From positions 1 through 64,000 of the forward strand of contig JAFARZ010000303.1 of assembly GCA_019245115.1 (NCBI GenBank): a stretch of 64,000 bases of DNA. The letters are read 5' to 3'. Below are positions 8,439-16,934 of this stretch, piece by piece. A model generated the notes under the pieces. The model searched no databases, was not told the DNA's origin, and saw only the letters and a program-made list of their open reading frames with translations. Both the position numbers and the translations under genes were made by a program. Source of the DNA: Streptosporangiaceae bacterium. Its GTDB lineage: Bacteria > Actinomycetota > Actinomycetes > Streptosporangiales > Streptosporangiaceae. The stretch's first letter is position 1; every line of letters begins with the position of its first letter.

Positions 8439-9458
8439 CTACTCCTCGGTGGGGGCGGGGCCGGTGGAGCCGCGGACGACCAGTTCCGGCTCGAACAACA
8501 GCTCCTCGGGGTAGACGGCCACGTTCTCCACCTGGTTGACCAGCAACGCCACCGCCGCCTTGCCCATCGACTCGATGGGCTGACGGACCGTGGTCAGCGG
8601 CGGATCGGTGCAGTTCATGAACGCGGAGTCGTCGTACCCGACCACCGACATCTCACCGGGTACCCGGAGTCCGGCGCGGCGGGCCGCCCGGACGGCGCCC
8701 AGGGCCAGCACGTCGCTGCCGCAGATCACGCCGGTGACGCCGTGTCGTAGCAGCCTGGTGGTGGCGGCCTGGCCGCCCTCCAGTGAGAACAGCGTGTGCT
8801 CGACCGGCGCGACCACCAAGCCGGCCGCCGACGCCAGCGAGGAGAACGACGCGAGCTTACGCTGCGAAGGCACATGGTCCTCCGGCCCGACCACCAGCCC
8901 GATCCGCTGATGCCCGAGTGAGGCGAGGTGGGTGAACGCCTGCTGGGTTGCCGTCATGTCATCGGTCGCCACGCAAGGGAACTCAAGGTGCTCGATAGCG
9001 GCGTTGCACAACACGACCGGGATGCCGCGTTCGTGCAGCAGCTTGTAGTGGTCATGCGGGGCGGCCTGCTCATGGTAGCCACCGCCCTCGAACACGACGC
9101 CGGAAACCTGCTGATCCAGCAGCATGGAGACGTAATCCGCCTCGGACAGGCCGCCCCCGGTCAGAGTGCACAGCACGGGGGTGAACCCGCGTTGCGCGAG
9201 CGCACCGCCGATCACCTCGGCCAGCGCGGGGAAGATCGGATTCTGCAGTTCGGGCAGCACCAGGCCGATCAGCCGGGCGCGTTCGCCGCGTAGCTGGGTG
9301 GGCCGCTCATAGCCGAGGACGTCCAGCGCGCTGAGTACCGCCTCGCGGGTCGACTCGGAAACGCCCGGCTTGGCGTTCAGCACACGGCTCACCGTGGCCT
9401 CGCTGACCCCGACCTTCTTCGCGACATCGGCGAGCCGCCGGGAGGGTGCACGTGTCAT
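8439..9458 (-). CDS. LacI-family transcriptional regulator of the alpha-glucoside operon
   Basis: The 339-residue repressor has an N-terminal LacI helix-turn-helix and hinge (RRLADVAKKVGVSEATVSRVLNAKPGVSESTR, then VLSALDVLGYERP). A periplasmic-binding-protein-like effector domain follows (IGLVLPELQNPIFPALAEVI; ICGSDVLALGAVRAARRAG; VVGYDDSAF; TTVRQPIESMG). It is divergent from the sugar ABC transporter and GH13 operon, and is the likely sugar-responsive repressor of that operon and of itself. ATG 9458 is preferred. ATG 9476 would add six residues before the HTH. The operator-like palindrome at 9483-9496 and several TTGCAAG motifs lie in the shared upstream region. Confidence 0.92.
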   Translation of the reverse strand: MTRAPSRRLADVAKKVGVSEATVSRVLNAKPGVSESTREAVLSALDVLGYERPTQLRGERARLIGLVLPELQNPIFPALAEVIGGALAQRGFTPVLCTLTGGGLSEADYVSMLLDQQVSGVVFEGGGYHEQAAPHDHYKLLHERGIPVVLCNAAIEHLEFPCVATDDMTATQQAFTHLASLGHQRIGLVVGPEDHVPSQRKLASFSSLASAAGLVVAPVEHTLFSLEGGQAATTRLLRHGVTGVICGSDVLALGAVRAARRAGLRVPGEMSVVGYDDSAFMNCTDPPLTTVRQPIESMGKAAVALLVNQVENVAVYPEELLFEPELVVRGSTGPAPTEE

Positions 9459-9482
9459 GCCGCAAACATACGACATCCTTGC

Positions 9483-9496
9483 CGCAAGTGCTTGCG
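9483..9496. promoter_or_regulatory. LacI-family operator-like palindrome
   Basis: CGCAAG and CTTGCG are exact inverted arms around TG, 25 nt upstream of the LacI-family gene start. The half-site CTTGC(A/G) recurs in the same intergenic region. Location and symmetry suggest autoregulation and control of the divergent sugar operon. Confidence 0.55.
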
Positions 9497-9715
9497 CGAT
9501 CCGAGTCGCCGCTGGCCGGCACCAGAGCCGTCAAGCCACCCCTGGCCTGCGCAACGACGTTTGCAAGCAATGGCAAGACAAGAACAAGACAAGAATCGGC
9601 AACTCAGCCAGCAAGACGAAGCAAGCCGATCGTAGCTAAGTTGTGTCCTTGCAAATTTAAGTTGACATATTGCAGATAGATGTGGCGAAACGTATGTTGA
9701 GCTATCGATATTTTC

Positions 9716-9772
9716 CACCGCAACCACCGCAACCACCGCAACCACCGCAACACCGCAACCACCGCAGGCACC
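9716..9772 (+). repeat. ACCGCAACC microsatellite
   Basis: Five to six imperfect copies of the 9-bp unit CAACCACCG run up to the ribosome-binding site of the sugar-binding protein gene. In the leader such a C/A-rich tract would stay unstructured. No other role is visible. Confidence 0.85.
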
Positions 9773-9788
9773 GTAGGAAGGATCGGTC

Positions 9789-11246
9789 ATGCGCAGACGG
9801 CTCCCCAGAATATCCACGGTGACGCAGCACAAGAAGCACAATAAGCACAAGAAGCACAAGGCCATCGTCAGTCCGAAGCTAACGGGGATAACCGTCGCCG
9901 TGCTCGGGCTCGCCGCCGTCGCGGCCTGCTCGAGCAGCGCCTCGCCCTCAGGATCCGGATCCGGATCCGGAACATCCACCAGCGGTCACGTGACGATCAG
10001 CGTCAACTGCGCGCCGCCCGCCAGTTCGCCGGCTCAGTACAAAGAGTGGAACGAGGACGTCACCACCTTTGAGCACCAGAACCCGAACATCACGGTCCAC
10101 AGCATCTACTCGGCCCAGTGCATCGTCCCCGCGACGTTCACCGCCATGCTCAGAGCGGGTACCGAGCCGGATGTCTTCGGCACCTACTTCACCGACCTGA
10201 ACCAGGTGCTGGACTCCGGGCAGGCCGCCGACATCACCCCGTACGTGAACAGCACCACCGTCCCGGCACTGCGTGACATCGTCCCATCCGCGATGAAGGC
10301 AGTGACCGCGGGCTCCACCGTCTACGGCCTGCCGAGCCAGAACTACACCCAGGGCCTGGTCATCAACCGGAAGCTGTTCACCGAGGCCGGTCTCAACCCG
10401 GACCAGCCACCCACGACCTGGGCGCAGGTCGAGCAGGACGCCAAAGCGATCACCAAGCTCGGCAACGGCGTCTACGGGTACGGCGACTACAGCGCCGGCA
10501 ACAACGGCGGGTGGCACTTCACCTCCGAGCTGGACGCGATGGGCGGCCAGATGGTCAACTCCGATGGCAGCTCAGCGGCCTTCGACACGCCGCAGGCCCA
10601 GGCCATCTTGCAGGCCCTGCACCAGATGCGGTTCGTCGACCACAGCATGAGCCCCACCCAGCAGCTCGCCTGGGGGTCGCTGCAGAAGCAGATGGCGTCA
10701 GGCAAGCTCGGCATGTACATCGCCGCGCCGGACGACATCTACAACGTGATCGTCCCGATAGACGGCGGCAACGCCAACGACTACGGGATGGGCCCGCTGC
10801 CCAGCGCCAGCGGCACGCCGGCCGGCTCACTGTCCGGCGGTAACGACTACATGTTCGCCAAGCACGACACCCCGGCCCAGATAGAGGCGGGCATCAAGTT
10901 CGTCGCCTTCGAAGATCTCACCCCCGGCCAGGGGCAGTTCAACTACGCGCGGCAGCGGACCGACGGGTTCCCGGTCGGCTTCCCCGAGCCACAGCTGTTC
11001 ACCGGCCCGACCGGGGCCGCGCAGCAGAAGCTGCTGCGGAAGTACGCGACGATCAACCTGTCCTATTACTCCACGTTCGAGAGCGCGCACGAGTCCGGCA
11101 TGGGCGAGCCGCCGGACGCCCAGGCCATTTACAAGACGCTGGACCCGGTGATGCTCGCCGTTCTCACCGAGCCGAACGTGAACATCTCCCAGCTGCTGTC
11201 GACCGCGGCCGGACAAGTGAACCAGATCCTGGCGATCAGTGGTTGA
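9789..11246 (+). CDS. Extracellular sugar-binding lipoprotein (AglE/MalE-like)
   Basis: The 485-residue solute-binding protein of ABC family 1 captures an oligosaccharide for the two permeases that follow. The start has a Lys/His-rich segment (HKKHNKHKKHK, residues 14-24) before the hydrophobic core and lipobox (VAACSS). A Gly/Ser linker then leads to the binding domain. Family blocks include FEHQNPNITVHSIY, AGTEPDVFGTYFTDLNQVLDSGQAADITPYV, YGLPSQNYTQGLVINRKLF and the C-terminal region near EPNVNISQLL. The RBS AGGAAGGA lies 8 nt upstream. The stop overlaps the next start by 8 nt. By gene order the operon resembles Streptomyces aglEFGA (alpha-glucosides such as sucrose or maltose types). The exact sugar is an inference. 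Confidence 0.9.
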   Translation: MRRRLPRISTVTQHKKHNKHKKHKAIVSPKLTGITVAVLGLAAVAACSSSASPSGSGSGSGTSTSGHVTISVNCAPPASSPAQYKEWNEDVTTFEHQNPNITVHSIYSAQCIVPATFTAMLRAGTEPDVFGTYFTDLNQVLDSGQAADITPYVNSTTVPALRDIVPSAMKAVTAGSTVYGLPSQNYTQGLVINRKLFTEAGLNPDQPPTTWAQVEQDAKAITKLGNGVYGYGDYSAGNNGGWHFTSELDAMGGQMVNSDGSSAAFDTPQAQAILQALHQMRFVDHSMSPTQQLAWGSLQKQMASGKLGMYIAAPDDIYNVIVPIDGGNANDYGMGPLPSASGTPAGSLSGGNDYMFAKHDTPAQIEAGIKFVAFEDLTPGQGQFNYARQRTDGFPVGFPEPQLFTGPTGAAQQKLLRKYATINLSYYSTFESAHESGMGEPPDAQAIYKTLDPVMLAVLTEPNVNISQLLSTAAGQVNQILAISG

Positions 11247-12219
11247 ACTGACCGCGCTGAAGCGCGCTCCCCGTCCCGTGCACGTAAGCGGACGGGACGG
11301 GAGGCGCCGGCCAGCCTCGGCAGCCGCGGCCGCACTGCGACGCAACGCCACCGCGCACGGATTCCTGATCGGCGCGGTGCTGTGCTTCGCCTTCTTCTCC
11401 TGGTACCCGATGATCCGCGAGGTCATCATGAGTTTCCAGGGCACGCATCTGGGTGTCACCGGGTGGGTCGGCTTCCGGAATTACGACCGCATCTTCGGTG
11501 ACCCGACGTTCTGGACGGCCTGGCGCAACACGCTGGAGTTCACCGTCCTGGCGCTCATCTTCGGTTACGCCGTCCCGTTCTGCACGGCCATCCTGCTGAA
11601 CGAGCTGCGGCACGCCAAGGGATACCTGCGCTGCCTGGTGTACCTGCCGGTGATGCTGCCACCGGCCTCCTCGCTGCTGTTGTTCGCCTATTTCTATGAC
11701 CCGTCTTACGGCGTGTTCAACGACATCCTGCACACGCTGCACCTGCCGACGTCGCAATGGGTCCAGTCGCCCGGCACCACGATGCCGACGATGGCGATGA
11801 TCTCCGTGGTGATCGCCGCCACCTGGATGAACATGGGTGGCGCGACGCTGATCTACCTCGCCGCGCTACAGAACATCCCCGGTGAGCTGTACGAGGCGGC
11901 GGAGCTCGACGGCGCCGGAATATGGCGAAAAATCCGTCATGTAACCATCCCGCAGACCCGGCTGATCCTGTCCATGCTGCTCCTGCTCCAGATCGTCGCC
12001 ACCATGCAGATGTTCATCGAGGCGTTCATCTTGACCAACGGGGGAGCGGGACCGAACAACACCACCTTGTCCGTGGTCACTCTCATCTACCAGTACGCGT
12101 TCGCACTGAGCAGCGCGAGCAACTTCAACACCGCGTCCGCGCTCGGCGTGGTGCTCATGGTGGTGCTCGCCGTGTTCTCCGGAGGGTATCTGTGGCTGAC
12201 GCGCAGACAAGAGGCCTGA
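11239..12219 (+). CDS. Sugar ABC transporter permease (MalF/AglF-like)
   Basis: This 326-residue inner-membrane permease has six hydrophobic segments. The cytoplasmic EAA loop is at EAAELDGAGIWRKIRHVTIPQTR, the contact site for the ATPase. It starts with GTG inside the stop region of the binding-protein gene, so translation is coupled. No ATPase is encoded in this operon. As in Streptomyces, a shared MsiK-type ATPase encoded elsewhere is the likely energiser. The basic N-terminal tail before the first membrane segment (about residues 1-45) is typical of MalF-type subunits in actinobacteria. Confidence 0.92.
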   Translation: MVELTALKRAPRPVHVSGRDGRRRPASAAAAALRRNATAHGFLIGAVLCFAFFSWYPMIREVIMSFQGTHLGVTGWVGFRNYDRIFGDPTFWTAWRNTLEFTVLALIFGYAVPFCTAILLNELRHAKGYLRCLVYLPVMLPPASSLLLFAYFYDPSYGVFNDILHTLHLPTSQWVQSPGTTMPTMAMISVVIAATWMNMGGATLIYLAALQNIPGELYEAAELDGAGIWRKIRHVTIPQTRLILSMLLLLQIVATMQMFIEAFILTNGGAGPNNTTLSVVTLIYQYAFALSSASNFNTASALGVVLMVVLAVFSGGYLWLTRRQEA

Positions 12220-13082
12220 TCTCGCATGCCCAGCTACAGCGGGGGCACGGCAAGATCATCTACCGGATCGTCCTCACCCTCACCGTGGTGGTCTTCACCC
12301 TGGTCTTCATCGGCCCGCTGTACTTCCTGTTCAGCGACGGGCTGAAGTCGGCGGCCGAAGCGATCCAGACTCCGCCGACCATCATCCCGCACCACGTGCA
12401 CATCAGCACGTACACCAGCGCGTGGGGCCGGGTCGGCGTGGGCCGGCTACTGCTCAACACGCTGTTCTACGCGTTCGGCGCGCTCGCCTGCCAGCTGGTG
12501 TTCGACGTGTCAGCGGCATACGCCCTGTCGAAGCTGCGCCCCGTCATGGGGAACGTGATCTTCGCGATGATGCTGGCCACGCTGATGATCCCGGCCACGG
12601 TCCTGGTCGTGCCGCAGTATGTGACGGTGTCCGATCTCCCCATCCTGCACGTGAACCTGATCGGCTCCCCCGAGGCCATCTGGCTGCCGTCGGTGGCCAA
12701 CGCGTTCAACATCTTCCTGCTCAAGCGCTTCTTCGACTCGATCCCGCGCGAGCTGATCGAGGCCGCGGCGATCGACGGCGCCTCGCCGATGCGCGTCTTG
12801 CGCAGGATCGTCGTCCCGATCAGCCGCCCCATTCTCGGGGTAGTGTCGATTTTCGCCCTGGTCGGAGTGTGGAAGGACTTCCTGTGGCCGCTCCTGGTCG
12901 AAGGCGGGTTCAACCCCAGCCGGGAGACGCTGAACGTCGGCATCTGGGAGGCCACGCTGACCACGCCGCAGAACGAGATCATCGCCGCGTCGGCGATGGC
13001 GGCCATCCCCACGCTCGTGTTCTTCCTCATCTTCCAGCGCAATATCCTGGCCGGCCTGACCGCCGGCAGCCTCAAGGGCTGA
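12192..13082 (+). CDS. Sugar ABC transporter permease (MalG/AglG-like)
   Basis: This is the second permease of the transporter, 296 residues with six membrane segments. Its EAA loop is IEAAAIDGASPMRVLRRIVVPISRP, followed by the MalG-type ending ERNI-like QRNILAGLTAGSLKG. The start chosen is GTG 12192, which has GGAGGG 5-11 nt upstream and overlaps the previous gene by 28 nt. A reading frame open further upstream runs antisense to no known domain and inside the first permease gene, so it was discarded. Confidence 0.9.
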   Translation: MADAQTRGLISHAQLQRGHGKIIYRIVLTLTVVVFTLVFIGPLYFLFSDGLKSAAEAIQTPPTIIPHHVHISTYTSAWGRVGVGRLLLNTLFYAFGALACQLVFDVSAAYALSKLRPVMGNVIFAMMLATLMIPATVLVVPQYVTVSDLPILHVNLIGSPEAIWLPSVANAFNIFLLKRFFDSIPRELIEAAAIDGASPMRVLRRIVVPISRPILGVVSIFALVGVWKDFLWPLLVEGGFNPSRETLNVGIWEATLTTPQNEIIAASAMAAIPTLVFFLIFQRNILAGLTAGSLKG

Positions 13083-13121
13083 ACCGCAGGCAACAGCACA
13101 CCGACGAAGGGCAGGTATCCA

Positions 13122-14717
13122 TTGCACGACGACACGGGTGGCGCATGGTGGCGCAATGCCGTTATCTACGAGCTCTACGTGCAGAGCTTCGCCGACAGCG
13201 ACGGCGACGGGCTGGGTGATCTGGCCGGCGTCCGGGCCCGGCTTCCATACCTGGCCGAGCTCGGTATCGACGCGATCTGGTTCACCCCGTGGTACCCGTC
13301 CCCGCTGGCCGACGCCGGCTACGACGTGGCCGACTACCGCGACATCGCCCCGCGGTTCGGCACGCTGGCCGAGGCGGACGCCCTGATCGCGCAGGCCCAT
13401 CGGCATGGCATCAAGACGATCATCGATGTCGTGCCGAACCACTGCTCGGACCAGCACGCGTGGTTCCAGGCCGCGCTCAATGCGCCCCCCGGCTCAGCGG
13501 AACGCGAGCGTTTCTGGTTCCGGCCCGGCCGCGGACCGGACGGCGACCTCCCGCCGAACAACTGGCAGTCCCGGTTCGGTGGTCCCGCGTGGACCCGTGT
13601 CAACGAGCCAGATGGCGAGTGGTACCTGCACATATTCGCGCCGCAGCAGCCGGACTTCAACTGGGGCAATCCGGAAGTGCGGGCGGAGTTCGAGGACATC
13701 CTGCGCTTCTGGTTCGATCGCGGCGCCGATGGGATAAGGATCGACACCGCCGCGATGCTGACCAAGGATCCGGCCCTGCCCGATCTCGACGAGACGTCGC
13801 CCGCGCCGCACCCCTACGTCGATCGCGACGACGTGCACGAGGTCTACCGCGCCTGGCGGGCCATCGCGGACAGGTACAAGTCGAGAGTGCTGATCGGCGA
13901 GATCTGGCTGGCCGACGCCGCACGGCTGGCCCGGTACACCCGTCCGGACGAACTGCACACCGTGTTCAACTTCCCGTATCTCTCCTGCCCCTGGGACGCC
14001 GGCCGGCTGCGCGAGGTGATCGACGGCACGCTGGCCAGCCACGGGCCCGCCACCTGGGTGCTGTCCAACCACGACGTGGACCGGCACGTCTCCAGGTACG
14101 GCCGCGCTGACACCTCGTTCGACCTGGACAACCGGGATCACAGCCAGCCGGTGGATCTCCAGCTCGGCACCCGCCGGGCCCGCGCCGCCGCGCTGCTCAC
14201 GATGGCGCTGCCCGGTTCGGTGTACGTGTACCAGGGCGAGGAGCTGGGGCTGTGGGAGGTGGAGGACATCCCGGACGAACGCCGGCAGGACCCGATCTGG
14301 CAACGGACCGGCGGCACGGATCCCGGCCGCGACGGCAGCCGGGTGCCGCTGCCGTGGAGCGGTGTCGAGCCGCCGTTCGGCTTCTCCCCGGCCAGCGCCA
14401 CCGTGCCGCCCTGGCTTCCGCAGCCCAAGGAGTGGCGCGAGCTGACCACCGAGGCGCAGGACGCCGACCCGGAGTCGATGCTCGAGCTGTACCGCGCCGC
14501 GCTCCGCATCCGCCGCACGTGGCGGACCGCGGCGCTCACCTGGCGTCTTGCTCCCGACGGAGTGCTGGCCTTCGATCGCGGAGACGGGGTATGCTGCGTG
14601 GCCAACCTGTCGCGGACACCCGCGGACCTGCCCGCACACCGCGCCGTGCTGCTGGCCAGCAGCCCGCTGAGCGATGCCAAGCTTCCGCCGGACACGACCG
14701 CCTGGCTGCGCTTTTAA
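13122..14717 (+). CDS. GH13 alpha-glucosidase (AglA-like)
   Basis: A 531-residue intracellular glycoside hydrolase family 13 enzyme that hydrolyses the imported alpha-glucosides. The (beta/alpha)8 barrel shows the family's conserved regions: DVVPNH, GIRIDTAAM (nucleophile Asp208), IGEIWL (acid/base Glu260) and LSNHDVDRH (Asp318). The C-terminal beta domain begins near residue 450. The N-terminal pattern WWRNAVIYELYVQSFADSDGDGLGDL is that of oligo-1,6-glucosidase/alpha-glucosidase subfamilies rather than extracellular amylases, and no signal peptide is present. The start is TTG, with GAAGGGCAGG about 7 nt upstream. It closes the transporter operon. Confidence 0.92.
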   Translation: MHDDTGGAWWRNAVIYELYVQSFADSDGDGLGDLAGVRARLPYLAELGIDAIWFTPWYPSPLADAGYDVADYRDIAPRFGTLAEADALIAQAHRHGIKTIIDVVPNHCSDQHAWFQAALNAPPGSAERERFWFRPGRGPDGDLPPNNWQSRFGGPAWTRVNEPDGEWYLHIFAPQQPDFNWGNPEVRAEFEDILRFWFDRGADGIRIDTAAMLTKDPALPDLDETSPAPHPYVDRDDVHEVYRAWRAIADRYKSRVLIGEIWLADAARLARYTRPDELHTVFNFPYLSCPWDAGRLREVIDGTLASHGPATWVLSNHDVDRHVSRYGRADTSFDLDNRDHSQPVDLQLGTRRARAAALLTMALPGSVYVYQGEELGLWEVEDIPDERRQDPIWQRTGGTDPGRDGSRVPLPWSGVEPPFGFSPASATVPPWLPQPKEWRELTTEAQDADPESMLELYRAALRIRRTWRTAALTWRLAPDGVLAFDRGDGVCCVANLSRTPADLPAHRAVLLASSPLSDAKLPPDTTAWLRF

Positions 14718-14750
14718 ACCTTTACAACGAACGGCGGTGGTGCTTGTCCC

Positions 14751-14951
14751 TCACACCCGTAACGTCTGCGTCTCAGGTTCCTCCATGTCAAGGAACTCCG
14801 CCGTGACCGCGCGCATCGACAGATCGCCGGGCTCGAGACTGATCTCGGGGTCGGGCTCGGCATCGGGGTTGATCTTCACATACGGCGGTAGCTTGGGCTC
14901 AGACCATACGACTTCCCGCCGACTGTTAAGCCACCGTCTTATCTTGCCCAT
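14751..14951 (-). CDS. Small acidic hypothetical protein
   Basis: A 66-residue reading frame on the minus strand. It has a basic first third (MGKIRRWLNSRREVVW) and an acidic rest with PDAEPDPEISLEPGD. Codon third positions are GC-rich in the second part and less so at the start. GGCGGCGGG 15-23 nt upstream could help initiation but is not a clean ribosome-binding site. No family was recognised. It lies in the 295-bp gap between the convergent alpha-glucosidase and G1 peptidase genes, and could be a chance frame. Confidence 0.35.
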   Translation of the reverse strand: MGKIRRWLNSRREVVWSEPKLPPYVKINPDAEPDPEISLEPGDLSMRAVTAEFLDMEEPETQTLRV

Positions 14952-15012
14952 ACATAACATTTACCCGCCGCCAAGGTTTTAACCACAGCGGCGGGTAAGC
15001 GCACGCGTACTG

Positions 15013-15810
15013 CTAGTTGCTCCGGTGCCAGGTGGCGCTGAAGTTCTCACCGCCGCTGAGCGAGGAGACGGTGTCCTTGTCCTGACCTGAGCCGTTCACC
15101 ATGGTGATCTCGGTGATGCCCGGGTCGTTCCCGATGGCGCCGCCGTTGTCGGTCGAACCGGACAGGCTGACCGTGCCGAAGTTGGCCAGCGGCAGGACTC
15201 CGCTGCTCGACGACGGTGCCTCGACGATCACCTCTGCCGAGGAGCGTGCCGCACCGGCCAGGCTCTTGGGGACCGTGTGGCTCCAGCCCTGGGTGGTGTC
15301 GGCGATGTGCAGGCTGAACCGGTTGCTGCCCAGGTAGGTGACAGAGGCGGTCATGTGGTCGCCCGGCCGTACCGTGTTCGAGTAGTTCACCGGGAAGGCG
15401 GGGAACATCTCGTACCAGGCGAAGTACTGCGGGGTGCTCCCGGAACAATCCGCCTCGCTCCCGGTCTGCTCCACGGACTGGCTGTTGAATCCGTCGAGGC
15501 CGACCCAGAACGAAGAGAACTGCTGGCCGCTGCTGCAGTGCGCGGTCGGCTGTGTCCAGCTGGCGGACACGCTCGTGTAGGTACTGCTGGTAGCGGCGTA
15601 TCCAGACCAGTTCGTGCTCTGCGCCTGCGTGGCGTGAATGGGGTCGGCGGTACGCGACGCCAGGGCACCGCTCTGGCCGCTCAGTTGCATGACGCCGCCC
15701 GGGTTCACGGATGGCGTGCTGGCCTGTGCCGCGGTAGCGGTGGTGGCCGCCAGGGCTGACCCAGTTGTGAGGATCAGCGATGCGACGAGTAGGGGGAATC
15801 GTCGTAGCAT
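15013..15810 (-). CDS. Secreted glutamic (G1/eqolisin) endopeptidase
   Basis: The 265-residue protein has a Sec signal peptide (RRFPLLVASLILTTGSALAATTATAAQA; cleavage near residue 30) and a single peptidase G1 domain. The family's start TNWSGYAATSSTYTSVSASWTQPT carries the catalytic Gln (Q87), and the catalytic Glu is one of the two in SSAEVIVEAP (E193 most likely). The conserved WVGLDGFNSQSVEQTG and QYFAWYEMFP blocks are present. Eqolisins are acid-active endopeptidases first known from fungi, so this enzyme probably degrades protein outside the cell at low pH. It is monocistronic, and its leader carries the RBS AAGGGAG. Confidence 0.92.
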   Translation of the reverse strand: MLRRFPLLVASLILTTGSALAATTATAAQASTPSVNPGGVMQLSGQSGALASRTADPIHATQAQSTNWSGYAATSSTYTSVSASWTQPTAHCSSGQQFSSFWVGLDGFNSQSVEQTGSEADCSGSTPQYFAWYEMFPAFPVNYSNTVRPGDHMTASVTYLGSNRFSLHIADTTQGWSHTVPKSLAGAARSSAEVIVEAPSSSSGVLPLANFGTVSLSGSTDNGGAIGNDPGITEITMVNGSGQDKDTVSSLSGGENFSATWHRSN

Positions 15811-15884
15811 TCAGTCTCCCTTTGCTGCCAGAGCGTGCCCGCCCCACGAGAGAGTAACTCTTCGGCACAAAGTGGAAAAGATCC

Positions 15885-16934
15885 TTACGCGATTTTTGTG
15901 TGATGTAAGGCTTTCGCAAGCTCGGCACCGATACGCCGCAGTTGCTCCGTCGCGCCGCCCAGCGCGAACTCGTAGTGCTTGGCCGCCGCGAAGTAACGAT
16001 GCAGGTGGTAGGAGGTGTCGATGCCCATGCCGCCGTGGATGTGCACCGCGGTGTGGGCGACGCGGTGACCGGCGTCCGCGGCCCAGAACTTCGCGGTCGC
16101 GATGTCGGCTGTAGCCGGAAAATGTCCCGCCAGACGCCACGCGGCCTGCCACATTGTGAGCCGGACACCCGCCACATCGATCCAGGCGTCCGCCAGCCGC
16201 TGCGCGACGGCCTGGAACGAGCCGATCGGCCGGGCGAACTGCACCCGGTTCCGCGCGTATTCGGCGGTCAGCTCCAGCGCGCGCTCGATCACCCCGAGCT
16301 GCAACGCACACAATCCAACAGTCCCGTGTGCGGTCAGCCATTCCGCAACCTCAGGACCGCCCAGCATCCGGTCCGCGCCCGGGCGCACGCCGTCCAGCAC
16401 CACCCGTCCGGCGGTCACCCCGTCCGTGAGCTCCTGCGCCTCCACCGTCACACCAGGATCGGAACGCTCGACGACGGATACCCGCACTCCCTCGCCAGTG
16501 GCGGCCGGCACCAGGAACGCGTCCGCCCACGGCGCCGCGTCCACGGTTGTCTTCGCCCCGCTGACCGCGGCGTCGTCTTCCAGCGCCGCGGTCAGCACCA
16601 GCTCACCGCGCGCGGCGGGCTCGGCCCAGCGCGCTATCTGCTCAGGCGTGCCGAACCGGGCGATCGCGCCGGCGCCCAGCACGATCGAAGGCAGGTACGG
16701 TACCGGAGCCAGCGCGCGGCCGAACTCGACGAGCGCCGCGCACTGCTCACCGAACCCGAGTCCGGCGCCGCCGAGCGACTCGGGGAGGGCGGCGGACAGC
16801 ACCCCGGCTTTTCCCAGCTCGTGCCACAGTTCCGTGTCGAAGCGGTCGCTGCCTTCGGTGTGGCCGTGGCCGGAGATCATGTTACGGACCAAGCCAGCGA
16901 AGTCGTTCTGTTCATCGGTCTGTTCAAAGTTCAC
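15885..16934 (-). CDS. Acyl-CoA dehydrogenase, second subunit of a FadE pair
   Basis: A 349-residue FAD-dependent acyl-CoA dehydrogenase. It has the N-terminal helical domain (VLSAALPESLGGAGLGFGEQCALVEF pattern) and a shortened, divergent middle domain. The C-terminal helical domain shows ELTAEYARNRVQFARPIGSFQAVAQRLADAWI and KFWAADAGHRVAHTAVHIHGGMGI. The middle-domain FAD-contact motifs are weak compared with its partner. This is usual for one half of the alpha2beta2 FadE heterotetramers that desaturate steroid side-chain CoA esters (FadE26-27 and FadE28-29 types). It overlaps the partner gene by 4 nt (ATGA), so the two should be made in equal amounts. Confidence 0.87.
   Translation of the reverse strand: MNFEQTDEQNDFAGLVRNMISGHGHTEGSDRFDTELWHELGKAGVLSAALPESLGGAGLGFGEQCAALVEFGRALAPVPYLPSIVLGAGAIARFGTPEQIARWAEPAARGELVLTAALEDDAAVSGAKTTVDAAPWADAFLVPAATGEGVRVSVVERSDPGVTVEAQELTDGVTAGRVVLDGVRPGADRMLGGPEVAEWLTAHGTVGLCALQLGVIERALELTAEYARNRVQFARPIGSFQAVAQRLADAWIDVAGVRLTMWQAAWRLAGHFPATADIATAKFWAADAGHRVAHTAVHIHGGMGIDTSYHLHRYFAAAKHYEFALGGATEQLRRIGAELAKALHHTKIA

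Larger units (their letters stand above)
9459..9788. other. Divergent regulatory region of the alpha-glucoside operon
   Basis: The 330-bp gap separates the LacI gene from the transporter operon. It has a palindrome CGCAAGTGCTTGCG (9483-9496) and further TTTGCAAGC and CCTTGCAAA motifs near 9560 and 9650. These resemble the CTTGCAG-type operators bound by MalR/AglR-like regulators of Streptomyces. A TTGACA hexamer is at 9662-9667, but no good -10 box sits 16-18 nt downstream. The last part is an ACCGCAACC-type microsatellite (9716-9772) followed by the ribosome-binding site AGGAAGGA. Confidence 0.6.

Noticed and set aside
11922-12191. Extended N-terminus for the second sugar permease
   Set aside because: The frame inside the first permease has no membrane or family features; GTG 12192 with GGAGGG upstream fits MalG-type starts.
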